Positions 1 through 10,361 of a DNA stretch of 64,000 nt are shown here, piece after piece (position 1 is the first letter of the stretch; every line of letters starts with the position of its first letter). The stretch covers positions 186,001 through 250,000 of the forward strand of contig OX359191.1 in assembly GCA_947172415.1 (NCBI GenBank), written 5' to 3'. The stretch comes from Chondrosia reniformis (Eukaryota > Porifera > Demospongiae > Chondrillida > Chondrillidae). The position numbers and the translations under genes are program-made. The notes below the pieces were generated by a model, which made no database searches, had not been told where the DNA came from, and saw only the letters and a list, made by a program, of their open reading frames with translations.

Positions 1-1525
1 TAGGTGAGAGGGTGAGAGATGGGTGAGAGGTAGGTGAGAGATGGGTGAGAGGTAGGTGAGAGATGGGTGAGAGATGGGTGAGAGGTAGGTGAGAGATGGG
101 TGAGAGATGGGTGAGAGGTAGGTGAGAGATGGGTGAGAGGTAGGTGAGAGATGGGTGAGAGATGGGTGAGAGGTAGGTGAGAGGTAGGTGAGAGATGGGT
201 GAGAGATGGGTGAGAGGTAGGTGAGAGATGGGTGAGAGGTAGGTGAGAGATGGGTGAGAGATGGGTGAGAGGTAGGTGAGAGATGGGTGAGAGGGTGAGA
301 GGTAGGTGAGAGGTAGGTGAGAGGTGGGTGAGAGGTGGGTGAGAGGTAGGTGAGAGGTAGGTGAGAGGTAGGTGAGAGATGGGTGAGAGGTAGGTGAGAG
401 ATGGGTGAGAGGTAGGTGAGAGGTGGGTGAGAGATGGGTGAGAGGTGGGTGAGAGGTAGGTGAGAGGTGGGTGAGAGGTGGGTGAGAGGTAGGTGAGAGA
501 TGGGTGAGAGGTGGGTGAGAGGGTGAGAGATGGGTTAGAGGGTGAGAGGGTGAGAGATGGGTGAGAGATGGGTGAGAGGTAGGTGAGAGGTGGGTGAGAG
601 GTAGGTGAGAGGTAGGTGAGAGATGGGTGAGAGATGGGTGAGAGGTAGGTGAGAGATGGGTGAGAGATGGGTGAGAGGTAGGTGAGAGATGGGTGAGAGG
701 TAGGTGAGAGGTGGGTGAGAGGTAGGTGAGAGATGGGTGAGAGGTGGGTGAGAGGTAGGTGAGAGATGGGTGAGAGGTGGGTGAGAGATGGGTGAGAGAT
801 GGGTGAGAGGTGGGTGAGAGATGGGTGAGAGATGGGTGAGAGGTAGGTGAGAGGTGGGTGAGAGGTAGGTGAGAGATGGGTGAGAGGTAGGTGAGAGATG
901 GGTGAGAGGGTGCGAGATGGGTGAGAGGTAGGTGAGAGATGGGTGAGAGGTAGGTGAGAGATGGGTGAGAGGGTGCGAGATGGGTGAGAGATGGGTTAGA
1001 GGGTGAGAGATGGGTGCGAGATGGGTGAGAGGTGTGTGAGAGGGTGAGAGGGTGAGAGATGGGTGAGAGGGTGCGAGATGGGTGAGAGGTGTGTGAGAGG
1101 GTGAGAGATGGGTGCGAGATGGGTGAGAGGTGTGTGAGAGGGTGAGAGGTGTGTGAGAGGGTGAGAGATGGGTGCGAGATGGGTGAGAGGGTGAGAGATG
1201 GGTGAGAGGTGTGTGAGAGGGTGAGAGATGGGTGAGAGATGGGTGAGAGGTGTGTGAGAGGGTGAGAGATGGGTGAGAGATGGGTGAGAGGTGTGTGAGA
1301 GGGTGAGAGATGGGTGAGAGAGGGTGAGAGATGGGTGAGAGGTGTGTGAGAGGGTGAGAGATGGGTGAGAGAGGGTGAGAGATGGGTGAGAGATGGGTGA
1401 GAGGGTGAGAGATGGGTGAGAGGTAGGTGAGAGATGGGTGAAAGATGGGTGAGAGGGTGAGAGATGGGTGAGAGGGTGAGAGGGTGAGAGGTGTGTGAGA
1501 GATGGGTGAGAGATGGGTGTGTGGG
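1..1525. repeat. GGTGAGAG-type minisatellite in an intron of the CREC gene
   Basis: The stretch is built almost entirely from short interleaved units of about 8-11 bp such as GGTGAGAG, ATGGGTGAGAG, GGTAGGTGAGAG and, towards the right, GGTGTGTGAGAG and GGTGCGAG. The plus strand is purine-rich and nearly free of C. It sits immediately downstream (in the minus direction) of a CREC exon that ends at 1551 with a good donor, so it is intronic for that gene, whose transcript carries the pyrimidine-rich strand. It runs off the left edge. Long open frames through it (Ser-His-Pro-Leu-Thr repeats) result from the repeat lacking stops in some frames and are not taken as genes. Confidence 0.95.
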
Positions 1526-1550
1526 CAGACACACAAATATAAGTTTATAC

Positions 1551-3201
1551 CTTGTCAAACATTTGGTCATTATTTGTGTCATATTCTTTTTGAAAGCTCA
1601 AGAAATCCTCATTTGAAGTGTCACTGTCATCTTCACTAGTGGTAGTAAACAAATCGCGAAACACATTTCTATACTCTTCCATTGACACCAGACCATCCAA
1701 ATCTTTATCTAATTCATCTAGAAATTCCTGTAAAACAGTTAACAAATCAAAACTCATTCTAGTTTTCAGAACCTTTCCCACAAGAGGCAGCTCCACTGAC
1801 CTGGACAGTGTGATCCACCATGTGGTCGTGGTGACGAGGGAAGAGCATGGTCTTAAGTTCCTCTACGTTCAGCCCCCCACTCTCATCCTGGTCTGCAACC
1901 TTGAACCGACTATACTCCATTGAGGTTACTGAGTCAATATTTTCCCCATCCTTCATGTCTTCCTCACTAAAGCCACTCTCTGAGGAGACAAGCCAGTAGA
2001 CACTGAACAGGTACCCCATCACTAACCACTGTCTACAACAACCATCTCTATTTAAAAGTTAGGAGGACCTAAAGCCCCCACAATCTCTAAAAGATCCTTT
2101 CCTATACTAACTAAACAGCTATTTGTGTTCTTATAACAATTAAAAATATGAAGTGGAATATATGCAATAAATGTATTAAGAAATTATAATATGCATTCAT
2201 ACTCCTTTATTAAAATAGACTGTGAAAAACATTATCATAAAGAAATAGTCAAATCCACCACAAAGACAGGTCTGGTTGTACGGACAAAGAGTATATACTT
2301 TCCTAATAAGGTAACAATGTTCTACCCGTACTTTTAATAAAAATTCTTTGGTACTCCTTCCAAGTGACATTCCCGTCCTTATCCGTGTCATAGAGGGACC
2401 ACTGAAGCTCCGCCTCCTGAGAATTGGCCAGATCATCATTTCTCAGAATCCACTTTGTGATCTCCTCTACTGTCACAGAGCCGTCCTCATCAGCGTCAAT
2501 ATCAAATATCCATCTACAGCACACACAGTTCACTGCTGAAGTGAAGGGTAGCACAGTGTCCTAATTACAGGGATATCCCCATTCCAGTAGAATTGAAATG
2601 TTTCCTTTAATTAAAGAGGCTGTTTCTACTATTCTATTGAAGTGATAGGGCTTATTTGTCGCAATCATGATGATATATGAAGTTTATTGAGCAACAGCAA
2701 CATTAATACTATTGTATTTAGTATAAAACCACTTGCTGTATAAACAACAGCCAAAGGACAGTATATATGATGTGCTTCCATTTTCATGTTAACTGAAAAT
2801 AAAATAAACCCACAAAAGTGCACGTGACTCCAGCTGCCAATCTATTGCGCAACACAAGCTAAATGATACACAATGCCTCACCTAATGCAATTAATGGGTG
2901 CAAATCTTACTACATTATGGCGGTCAATTAACATACGCCATCGGATCTCGGATCTGTCCCGGCAGCATTGAAAGGTCATCTTGCTCAGATGCCTCCTCGG
3001 AGTCATCGCTCTTGCTTCCCTCCCTATATTGGTCATTTTTGGCTCTTATATCGTCACTTGTCTTTTTGCTAAAATCAAAACATAAATTGATATCCAAAAA
3101 AATATAATTAAAATTATAAACCTTTTGAAGGAAGAATCATCTTCTAGGCTTTTGGCAAGTGCAATTAGCGTTAGAAAGACTACAACCGCCTTTGTTGACA
3201 T
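1551..3201 (-). CDS. CREC-family EF-hand protein (calumenin/reticulocalbin-like), 3' end outside window
   Basis: Minus-strand gene with coding exons 3201-3122, 3068-2937, 2513-2332, 1979-1801 and 1727-1551 (250 codons so far, all junctions in frame). It ends at a donor (AAG|GTATAA), so at least one more exon lies left of the window beyond the minisatellite. The start MSTKAVVVFLTLIALAKS is a signal peptide. An acidic linker follows, then EF-hand loops beginning DIDADEDGSVTVEE, DTDKDGNVTWKE, DQDESGGLNVEE and DKDLDGLVSMEE, and a partial fifth one (DTNNDQMFDK). Order and spacing match CREC proteins, low-affinity calcium binders of the ER and secretory pathway; the ER-retrieval tail would be on the missing exon. 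The first EF hand seems to lack part of its leading helix, so a small exon within 2514-2936 (no clear candidate seen) may have been missed. It is a divergent paralogue of the gene at 3312. Confidence 0.85.
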
Positions 3202-3311
3202 CTCGGAAATTAAATTGGTAGTCACCGGAACGCGTTTTCAGTTGCCACCATCGTTAAACTCTCGTCGAAACAAAAGGGCTTGTTATCGACCGGCGGCGTC
3301 ACTAAACAAAT
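3202..3311. promoter_or_regulatory. Divergent promoter between two CREC paralogues
   Basis: Only 110 bp separate the two start codons, which face away from each other, so promoters and 5' UTRs of both genes must overlap here or lie in each other's first exons. The stretch is richer in CpG than the surroundings (ACGCG, TCGTCG, ACCGGCGGCGTCAC). No TATA box is visible. GGCGTCAC resembles half of a CRE/ATF site, which would suit ER-stress control of secretory-pathway calcium proteins, but that is a guess. Confidence 0.6.
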
Positions 3312-5686
3312 ATGGCGGAAGGTTGGATCGTTTGTTTACTACTAATTTTCCTCTCACGCGTCGATGCGCTACCCAACCCGAACGTGGAAGAAGTGGAGAT
3401 AGCAGATCACGTAGCGGGTATGCCAATGGAGAGGGACGGAGACTTGAATACGGTACGCGAGTATAGCGAGACCGCTTGCATTTCCTTATCATTTCCCTTT
3501 GACAGCGCATTCCTCGAGTTGAAGTAGAGCATGTCGCAATCAAGTATTACTATATGAATAGAAAATGATATCACTTTCATGTTTACCCGGTACATGGTAC
3601 AAATATTGTATCATGTGAATGAGTGTATGTAATTTTATTCTGCAATAGAATGTGGATGCAGAAATGTTTCTTGGAAGAGATCTAGAAGAGATTAACGACC
3701 ATACCTCTGCTTATGATGTGAACAAGATTATCACGAATGCCTTCGAGAATGCAGACACTGTAAGTTTGATGTACCAGATAAAATTGTATTTCTTTCGAGT
3801 TTTACAGTCTGTGCGCGTTCTTGTTCATTTTCAGAATGGCGACGGTTACTTATCGTTCTATGAACTCAGAGATTGGATCAAAAAGAAGGTGCTAATGTAA
3901 TATTCTCTGTATATTGTGTACTCGACTCTCTGCATGTCAGTTTGCGTAGTGTCTGTGGTAGCTAGAGACATTTCTTAATGTACTATGAATATCAGAAAAA
4001 AGTTTGAATATATCTCTCCTCCTCAGATGGAAGAACATTACACTGAAGCCATAGGAGATGAAGAAGAAAATAGTCGTGTTTTTGATGATTTTGATAAAAA
4101 TAAAGATTCCAAGCTCACGTGGGAGGAATACTCTGGACGACTCAGAGAGCACGTCAGAGAGTTAATACGGACAGATAACGTTGAGGAACGGGATAGATTT
4201 GATGAGAATGGAAAGCCTCTTTCTCTTGAAGAAGGTGAATTTGAAATTAAAAAAGTATCATGTATTTCCAGATGTGAGGTGTTTATTTTCCTTTCACTCT
4301 TCCATGCAGAGATCGAAAAGACACTGGAGACTACCTTTGAGCGTGACAAGAAAAGATTTGATTATTCTGATGGTGATGGAGATGACTCGCTCACTCCAGA
4401 TGAATTCATCTATTTCTCTCATCCAGAATACAACTTGAGAGCTGTAAGTCACATCATACAATTCATGTGATGCCCATTTATTAATTTCCATTCTCATCAA
4501 ATCTATAACATTATCTGTCCGTATTAACTCTGACATGTCATTCATGTCATTCACGTGATGCCCATTTATTAAGCAATACCCAAGTAATCTACACACCAAT
4601 ATGGTGTTCAAGTTGCTTAGAAATGAGATATTCCAAAAACACAATTTCTTAGACTTGAGAACCCTTTTACACATCTGTACACATTCACTGGCACTGAGTT
4701 GTGATCTGAGTGCGATCTGCCTTAAGTAACTAGTCTGTCACCTTAACTCTTCTCAGGGTTCCTCTAAAGTGTCTGCAGTCTGTAGAGTTTAATGACATTA
4801 GCTTAATTGATTGATTAATAAGAAAACACAGAAATGAATGGTTTCCCAGTGTTACCAATTCCACTCTTCCTTACAGGTGTATGGTCTTGCTGCCGACCTC
4901 ATTAAGGTGCTCGATGAAGACGGAGACAACCAGCTGAAAGATGAAGAATTTGTCAAGTACTACAAAGACCATATGGAGAGGATGTCATCTGGTAACCAGG
5001 TGAGTGAAACCCTTACAGCTAGCCTCATTAGGCTAATGGGAGGGCCCTGAGTAAAACCCTTTAATAATACATTTAGAGAAATGGAGCAGAACTTATAGAG
5101 AGATGGAGAGGTACTTTTCATCGTGTTATTGACACCAATGGAGATGGCTGGGCAGATGAATCTGAATTTGCTGCTTTTCTTAACCCAAAAAATGAGGCAG
5201 TAAGTTACTGTAGCCATTCCATCCACCTTCCTCTAGTAGCACCTTCCTCTAGTAGCACCTTCCTCTAGTAGCACCTTCCTCTAGTAGCACCTTCCTCTAG
5301 TAGCACCGTCCTCTAGTAGCACCGTCCTCTAGTAGCACCTTCCTCTAGTAGCACCTTCCTCTAGTAGCACCTTCCTCTAGTAGCACCTTCCTCTAGTAGC
5401 ACCTTCCTCTAGTAGCACCGTCCTCTAGTAGTACCGTCCAATGTTACCTTTGTTGCTGTAGCATGCTGAGGACGAAGCACACTACCTGATCAGCAAGGCT
5501 GATATGAATAATGACGGAAAGGTATGCCTCACCCTGACCACGCCCCTTTCCTGACCACGCTCACTCATCCCCTTCCATGTTCCCCACCTGTAGCTATCCT
5601 TACAAGAGGTGCTCAACCATCCAGACATGTTTGCCGGAAGCAGTCTCACTGACGGTGGATATAAGATGCACTGGGACGAACTTTGA
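3312..5686 (+). CDS. CREC-family six-EF-hand secretory-pathway protein (calumenin/reticulocalbin-like), complete
   Basis: Nine coding exons: 3312-3452, 3649-3759, 3835-3888, 4027-4234, 4310-4443, 4877-4999, 5077-5199, 5462-5521 and 5594-5686, giving 348 residues (vertebrate calumenin is about 315). MAEGWIVCLLLIFLSRVDA is a clear signal peptide. Six EF-hand loops follow in CREC order: DTNGDGYLSFYE, DFDKNKDSKLTWEE, DYSDGDGDDSLTPDE, VLDEDGDNQLKDEE, VIDTNGDGWADESE and ADMNNDGKLSLQE. The protein ends in HWDEL, a variant of the K/HDEL ER-retrieval signal; with W at -4 its efficiency is uncertain. CREC proteins bind calcium with low affinity and act as chaperone-like factors in the ER and Golgi. The 110 bp divergent arrangement with the paralogue at 1551-3201 suggests co-regulation. 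Intron 5 contains an inverted copy of part of exon 4 and intron 7 a 16 bp minisatellite. Confidence 0.92.
4462..4573. repeat. Inverted copy of exon 4 segment flanked by direct repeats, in CREC intron 5
   Basis: The reverse complement of about 4485-4540 matches coding sequence at 4152-4214 (shared blocks GAGTTAATACGGACAGATAA and ATAGATTTGATGAGAATGG), with a 10 bp block of the exon (GAGGAACGGG) missing from the copy. The inverted copy is flanked by near-identical direct repeats of about 23 bp, at 4462-4484 and 4551-4573 (core GTGATGCCCATTTATTAA in both), resembling a target-site duplication. The exon and its inverted copy could pair into a stem in the pre-mRNA with a loop of about 270 nt. Confidence 0.8.
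5225..5441. repeat. 16 bp minisatellite in CREC intron 7
   Basis: About 13 tandem copies of CTTCCTCTAGTAGCAC, some with G for T in CCGTCC. Each unit contains a short pyrimidine run followed by CTAG, a weak acceptor-like sequence. The array ends about 20 bp before the true acceptor at 5461. Confidence 0.95.
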
Positions 5687-5846
5687 ATCCTTAAATACTT
5701 TGAACTGTATTGTTTCGTTTACCGGAATGTCACTAATAATATTCCAAAATGCATTTATCATAGACTATCTGTACTATGAAGTAAAGATGTTTTAATCAGT
5801 GGTCACGTGTCTCGCTGTACTTGTGGTTGCCCTATCAGTAAAAATG

Positions 5847-5859
5847 GTTGCTAAGCAAC
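5847..5859. promoter_or_regulatory. X-box (RFX-factor site) upstream of SPAG6
   Basis: GTTGCTAAGCAAC is a perfect palindrome around one base and fits the X-box consensus (RYYNYY, 1-3 nt spacer, RRNRAC) bound by RFX factors, which drive ciliary genes in animals. It lies 19 bp upstream of the SPAG6 ATG at 5878, close to where X-boxes are usually found. Only 191 bp separate this gene from the preceding stop codon. Confidence 0.75.
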
Positions 5860-5877
5860 AAAGCTATTTTGAGCAAC

Positions 5878-8800
5878 ATGACTTCTAAGCAGATCGTTCA
5901 AGGTAAGTTTGAGAACGCGGTACTTTCTCTATAGCTATTTGATTTGATCTTCGATTCTTTAGCGTTTGAGCAATATCAGAAGTCACGCACGCACTTTGTT
6001 CAGACGGTGGCGGAACTAGCGTCGCGTCCTCAGAACATTGAGACGCTGCAGAACGCGGGCGTCCTCCAACTGCTGCGACCACTCTTGTTGGACGTGGTGC
6101 CCAACATACAACAAACGGCCGCACTAGCGCTCGGGCGCTTAGCCAATCACAATGACGACCTGGCAGAGGCGGTTGTTAAAGGAGATATTCTCCCACAACT
6201 AGTGTACTCGCTAGCAGAGCAGAACGTAAGATATCGTTAACTACACATGTCTTCTCATGTTCCTACACTTGCAGCACATATTAGCGCGTTTCTAAAGACA
6301 TTTTCACTTAAAATTTAATTTTATTGTTTGAGATAATTACTATATTGTCTGCACTAGATGATTAATATCTTAAAGTGTATTAAATGACTCCTTGGTGTCC
6401 TTTCTTAGCGTTACTATAAAAAGGCTGCTGCGTTTGTGTTGAGGGCTGTAGCCAAGCATTCTCCAGAGCTGGCACAGGCTGTGGTGGACTGTGGAGCTCT
6501 GGACTCGCTGGTCATCTGTCTGGAGGAGTTTGATCCTGGAGTGAAGGAGTCGGCCGCCTGGGCACTGGGCTACGTAGCCAGGCACAGTGGAGGTCAGTGA
6601 ATGTGTGGTGTGTGTATGTGTGTGCTTGAAGTTGCATTTTGTTGCTGTGTATACGTATGTAGAGCTGGCTCAAGCAGTAGTGGACGCAGGCTCCATTCAA
6701 CTGCTTGTTCTGTGTCTTCAAGAACCTGAAGTTTCACTCAAAAGAATAGCAGCTTCAGCACTGAGTGACATTGCCAAACACTCACCAGAGGTACATCCAT
6801 CTATCCATCCATCCATCCATCCATCCACCCACCCATCCATCCATCCATCCACTCATCCATCCACTCATCCATCCATCCATCCATTCACCCATCCATCCAC
6901 TCATCCATCCACCCATCCATCCACTCATCCATCCACCCATCCATCCACCCACCCATCCATCCACCCATCCATCCACTTACAATTCAATTCAATTCATCCA
7001 CTTACATGCCTCCCTCTGCCCTCTCTTATTCCCTCTCAAAAAGCTTGCCCAGACTGTGGTGGATGCTGGAGCGATAGCTCATTTGGCGCAGTTGGTCGGT
7101 AGCAATGATGCCAAGCTGAAGAGACAGCTCTTCTCTGCATTCAGTCAGATTGCCAAGCACACAGTAGAACTGGCAGAAATGGTAGTAGAAGCAGAAATAT
7201 TTCCAAAAGTGCTAACTAGTCTAACAGGTATGTACCCCGGTCACCGTTGGGACCAGTAACGTCAGTGTGCACTTGTGGTATACATTTACTGTATTCATTA
7301 TTATTGATTGTATGGTTGGCATAGATTCTGATGAATATGTGAAGAAAAACATGGCTACCTTAATTAGAGAGATTGTAAAGCACTCCCCAGAGGTTAATAT
7401 CATCATCCATCTCTCCATCCATCCATCCATCCATCCATCCATCCACCCATCCACCCATCCATCCATCCATCCACCCACCCATCCATCCATCCATCTCTCC
7501 ATCCACCCATTCATCCACCCATCCATCCATCTCTTCAGTTGGCACAGCTGATCATCAATGCTGGTGGAGTGGCCGCGCTGGTGGACTATATTGGCTCCTC
7601 CAGAGGTAACACTTGTCTCCCCGGTGTGATGGCGTTGGGATACATTGCAGCTCACTCGGAAACACTAGCAATGGCTGTCATTATTTCAAAGGTCAGCTAA
7701 AGAGGTCTTAAGTGTGCAATAGATCAAACAATTCCGTGAATAGATCACATTACTGTGACAATTATAGTTGAGTGTCACTGATGATCATAACCAGTTGACC
7801 TGGGTTGTTTCCCCTGTTTGTCAGTGATTACTTGTGGTTTGGTTATCACTCTGTCAGTCTGATAAGGCGGTGTGAATGATCCACCACATGTGTACTTTGG
7901 AGATGTAAAGTGTTTGTTACATACATACATCTGTGTGAGGTGCTGTCCATTTCTGTAGGGAGCTGTACAGTTGGCAGTTACACTCGCCGAGGAGAGGGAG
8001 GACCATGTTCTTGCTGCCACGGTGTGGTCGCTGGGTCAGGTAGGGAGACACTCCCCAGAGCACGCTAAGGGAGTTGCTACTACAAACGTCCTACCCAAAC
8101 TACTTAAACTTTTTGTTGATCCAAAATCTTCAGAAGATCTTCAGATAAAGGTGAGCAAGTAGTTCAGAAGTAGTTGAGAATTATGTACGTAGCCTAGATC
8201 CCACCTTTAAAATTATTATTAAAGGGATATACTCACATGGCCCAGTGGAGAGAGGAAGAGAAGAGGCCTAACTGTATCCTCATCCCAAACTCTATGGGTT
8301 TGTCAGTCTAAGAACACCATGTCTTAGTCTGTTCTCTTTATCTCCTTAGCTTCATAGGGTAGCCATAGTTCACAGCATTATAATACAGTGCACAATAGCA
8401 CAATAGTGGTCTCTGAATGATTTAAAGTTGATCATATTCTGTTTTAGGAATTAGGAATCTTATTTAATGTGGGAAGCCTTTAGCCAAGAGGCTACTCTTC
8501 CAGGCACCCACAATAGTACAAACAATATAAACACAACATACATAATCAGTCAGCAATAATCAGTTTGTTCAGTGGGCAATGTATGTTTTATTCACTATTG
8601 TATGCTTTATGTGTGTGCAGTCAAAGAAAGCTCTCAAGTACATTCTCTCCAACTGTGTTCACATGCCAGCCCTGGAGCCACTCCTCCATGAAGCTCCACC
8701 CACTATACTCAAACATGTAGTGGGCCAGTTTGCCAAGGTACATACACACTTGCATATAGATACATGCTCACGGTATGTAGGATCACATGTTTGTATGTCT

Positions 8801-10217
8801 ACTTTAGTCATGATTATTGTGTGATGTGCTATGTATATACGTACGTACGTAGTATATTTGTAGAGGACATTATTGCCTGTAGTATTGTGGGATAATATAG
8901 TTACATGTGATACAAAGTCAAGTACACATACGGGTCAGGGTTTACGTAGGTATTTTTATGTAAATTTTGACAGATATTTCCCAAGCCTTTTGAATGGTAC
9001 ACACGTATGTATATGTAAAGTATGTTTTACTTTCAATGAAGTAGACATTCCAAATATTAGCCAGTATCTAACTCCATATATGGCATGCTAGTCCTCCTAA
9101 TACTCGTGTGTGTTCCATAATGAGCCCTTCTAACTTCCTGTTTCCTTATAAGGTGCTGCCACATGACACTGAAGCCAGGAGGCTCTTTGTAACATCTGGA
9201 GGCCTCAAGAGGGTAAGTGCAGTACAGTAGGCCTTGGTGAATTACGTATGCTGGCATAATTTTGAGCATAATAGAGATGTTCAAGGATAGAAGCATATCT
9301 TGGCCTAATAAGAGATGTTCAAGGATAGAAGCATATCTTGGCCTAATAAGAGATGTTCAAGGATAGAAGCATATCTTGGCCTAATAAGAGAATAATTGAC
9401 AATCAATTGTGCAATTTGTACAGAAAATTGGACATTTATAACCACATGCAGTGTATGACAGATAATAGCTAACTAAAGCGACGTAAAGTGTATTGGCCCC
9501 AGGTGCAAGTCCACCTGAGTCACAGCTGTGTGCTCCAAGACAACTGCAGTGGCTTCCTCAGTCTATAACATTGACAAGCCACAGCTGATAAGGACATACA
9601 GTACTAATAGTACTAATAAACTTATATAGGCATAATAGCATAATAAACTTTTTAGAAACATACCCAAAACAGTTAAGGGCATTGGAGTAGTACAATCAAT
9701 TTCTGAGCATAATTTGCCAAGGCCTACATCACATCTGCAAGTTGGACTCCATTTTATGTCATTTGGAGCCATTTTGTTTCCTGTGACAATAAGCATATGT
9801 CACTTGTAGAGGTCATACCCTGGGCATACTGTTCCTTTAATGTTCATTTGTACAAACTGCATTCTCATATGCATACATACATAATCAAATGTGTACTAAA
9901 GAACTACATACGTATGTACTAGCTCAAGATGTGTCATGCCGAAAATGGCAACTACTGACTACAGTGTGTGTTTACCGTATATAGATACAAGAGATCCAAG
10001 CAGAACCTGGCTCTGGACTTCAAGAGCACATTTTGACCATCAACAGTTGCTTCTCTGAAGAGATTGTCAGGTGAGACTGTCACATCACCACACCAGTGTT
10101 GTATTAACAACTTCTTCCTACAACCAACTCTCTCTCTCTCTCAGATACTACTCGCCAGGTTATTCAGAGAAGCTTTTGGAGAGTGTAGAACGGTTCAAAC
10201 CTTCTGTAGTTCACTAA
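5878..10217 (+). CDS. SPAG6: Sperm-associated antigen 6 (PF16), axonemal central-pair armadillo protein
   Basis: Twelve coding exons: 5878-5902, 5963-6225, 6409-6592, 6663-6790, 7044-7227, 7325-7392, 7539-7691, 7959-8150, 8621-8737, 9153-9212, 9985-10070 and 10145-10217. They give 510 residues, almost exactly the vertebrate length (509). Identity is high throughout, including [80 protein letters not shown] and a C-terminus with [19 protein letters not shown]. The protein is a chain of armadillo repeats with the repeated signature KHSPE/LAQxVVDAGA. PF16/SPAG6 is a C1 central-apparatus protein needed for flagellar motility. Introns 4 and 6 carry CCAT arrays and intron 10 a 38 bp minisatellite. 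The intron at 8151-8620 and the rest of 9213-9984 show nothing else recognisable. Confidence 0.97.
6795..6978. repeat. CCAT/CCAC microsatellite in SPAG6 intron 4
   Basis: Tandem tetranucleotides (ATCC with frequent ACCC and ACTC variants) begin within a few bases of the donor after exon 4 and fill most of the 253 bp intron, ending in an AATTC-type repeat. Confidence 0.95.
7405..7532. repeat. CCAT/CCAC microsatellite in SPAG6 intron 6
   Basis: The same tetranucleotide class as in intron 4 fills almost the whole 146 bp intron and runs into the acceptor (CTCTTCAG). The intron occupies the equivalent armadillo-repeat position (after KHSPE). Confidence 0.95.
9268..9390. repeat. 38 bp tandem repeat in SPAG6 intron 10
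   Basis: About three copies of a 38 bp unit containing AGAGATGTTCAAGGATAG and AAGCATATCTTGGCCTAAT, nearly identical to each other. Confidence 0.9.
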
Positions 10218-10361
10218 CATATTCAACTGTATACAGCATATACACATATGTCACGTGATGTTAACATGTGATCAGTGCACGTACACCTTCCACCTATTAT
10301 AATTAAGGTCATCGAAAGATTGATTTTTGAATTAGTTTGCTTACCTTTCTGTATATGCGCG

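Noticed and set aside
535..1536. Long minus-strand open frame (333 codons) of Ser-His-Pro-Leu-Thr repeats
   Set aside because: It is the stop-free translation of the minisatellite; a second frame of the same strand is open too, and the adjacent exon donor makes the region intronic.
6782..7545. Open frames rich in His-Pro-Ser or Trp-Met-Asp-Gly over the CCAT repeats
   Set aside because: Tetranucleotide repeats read open in several frames on both strands; they lie in SPAG6 introns.
10275..10361. Upstream in-frame ATG of the SLC9B gene
   Set aside because: It would add 29 hydrophobic residues directly after the SPAG6 stop; the ATG at 10362 starts the polar N-terminus typical of the family. Not excluded by sequence alone.
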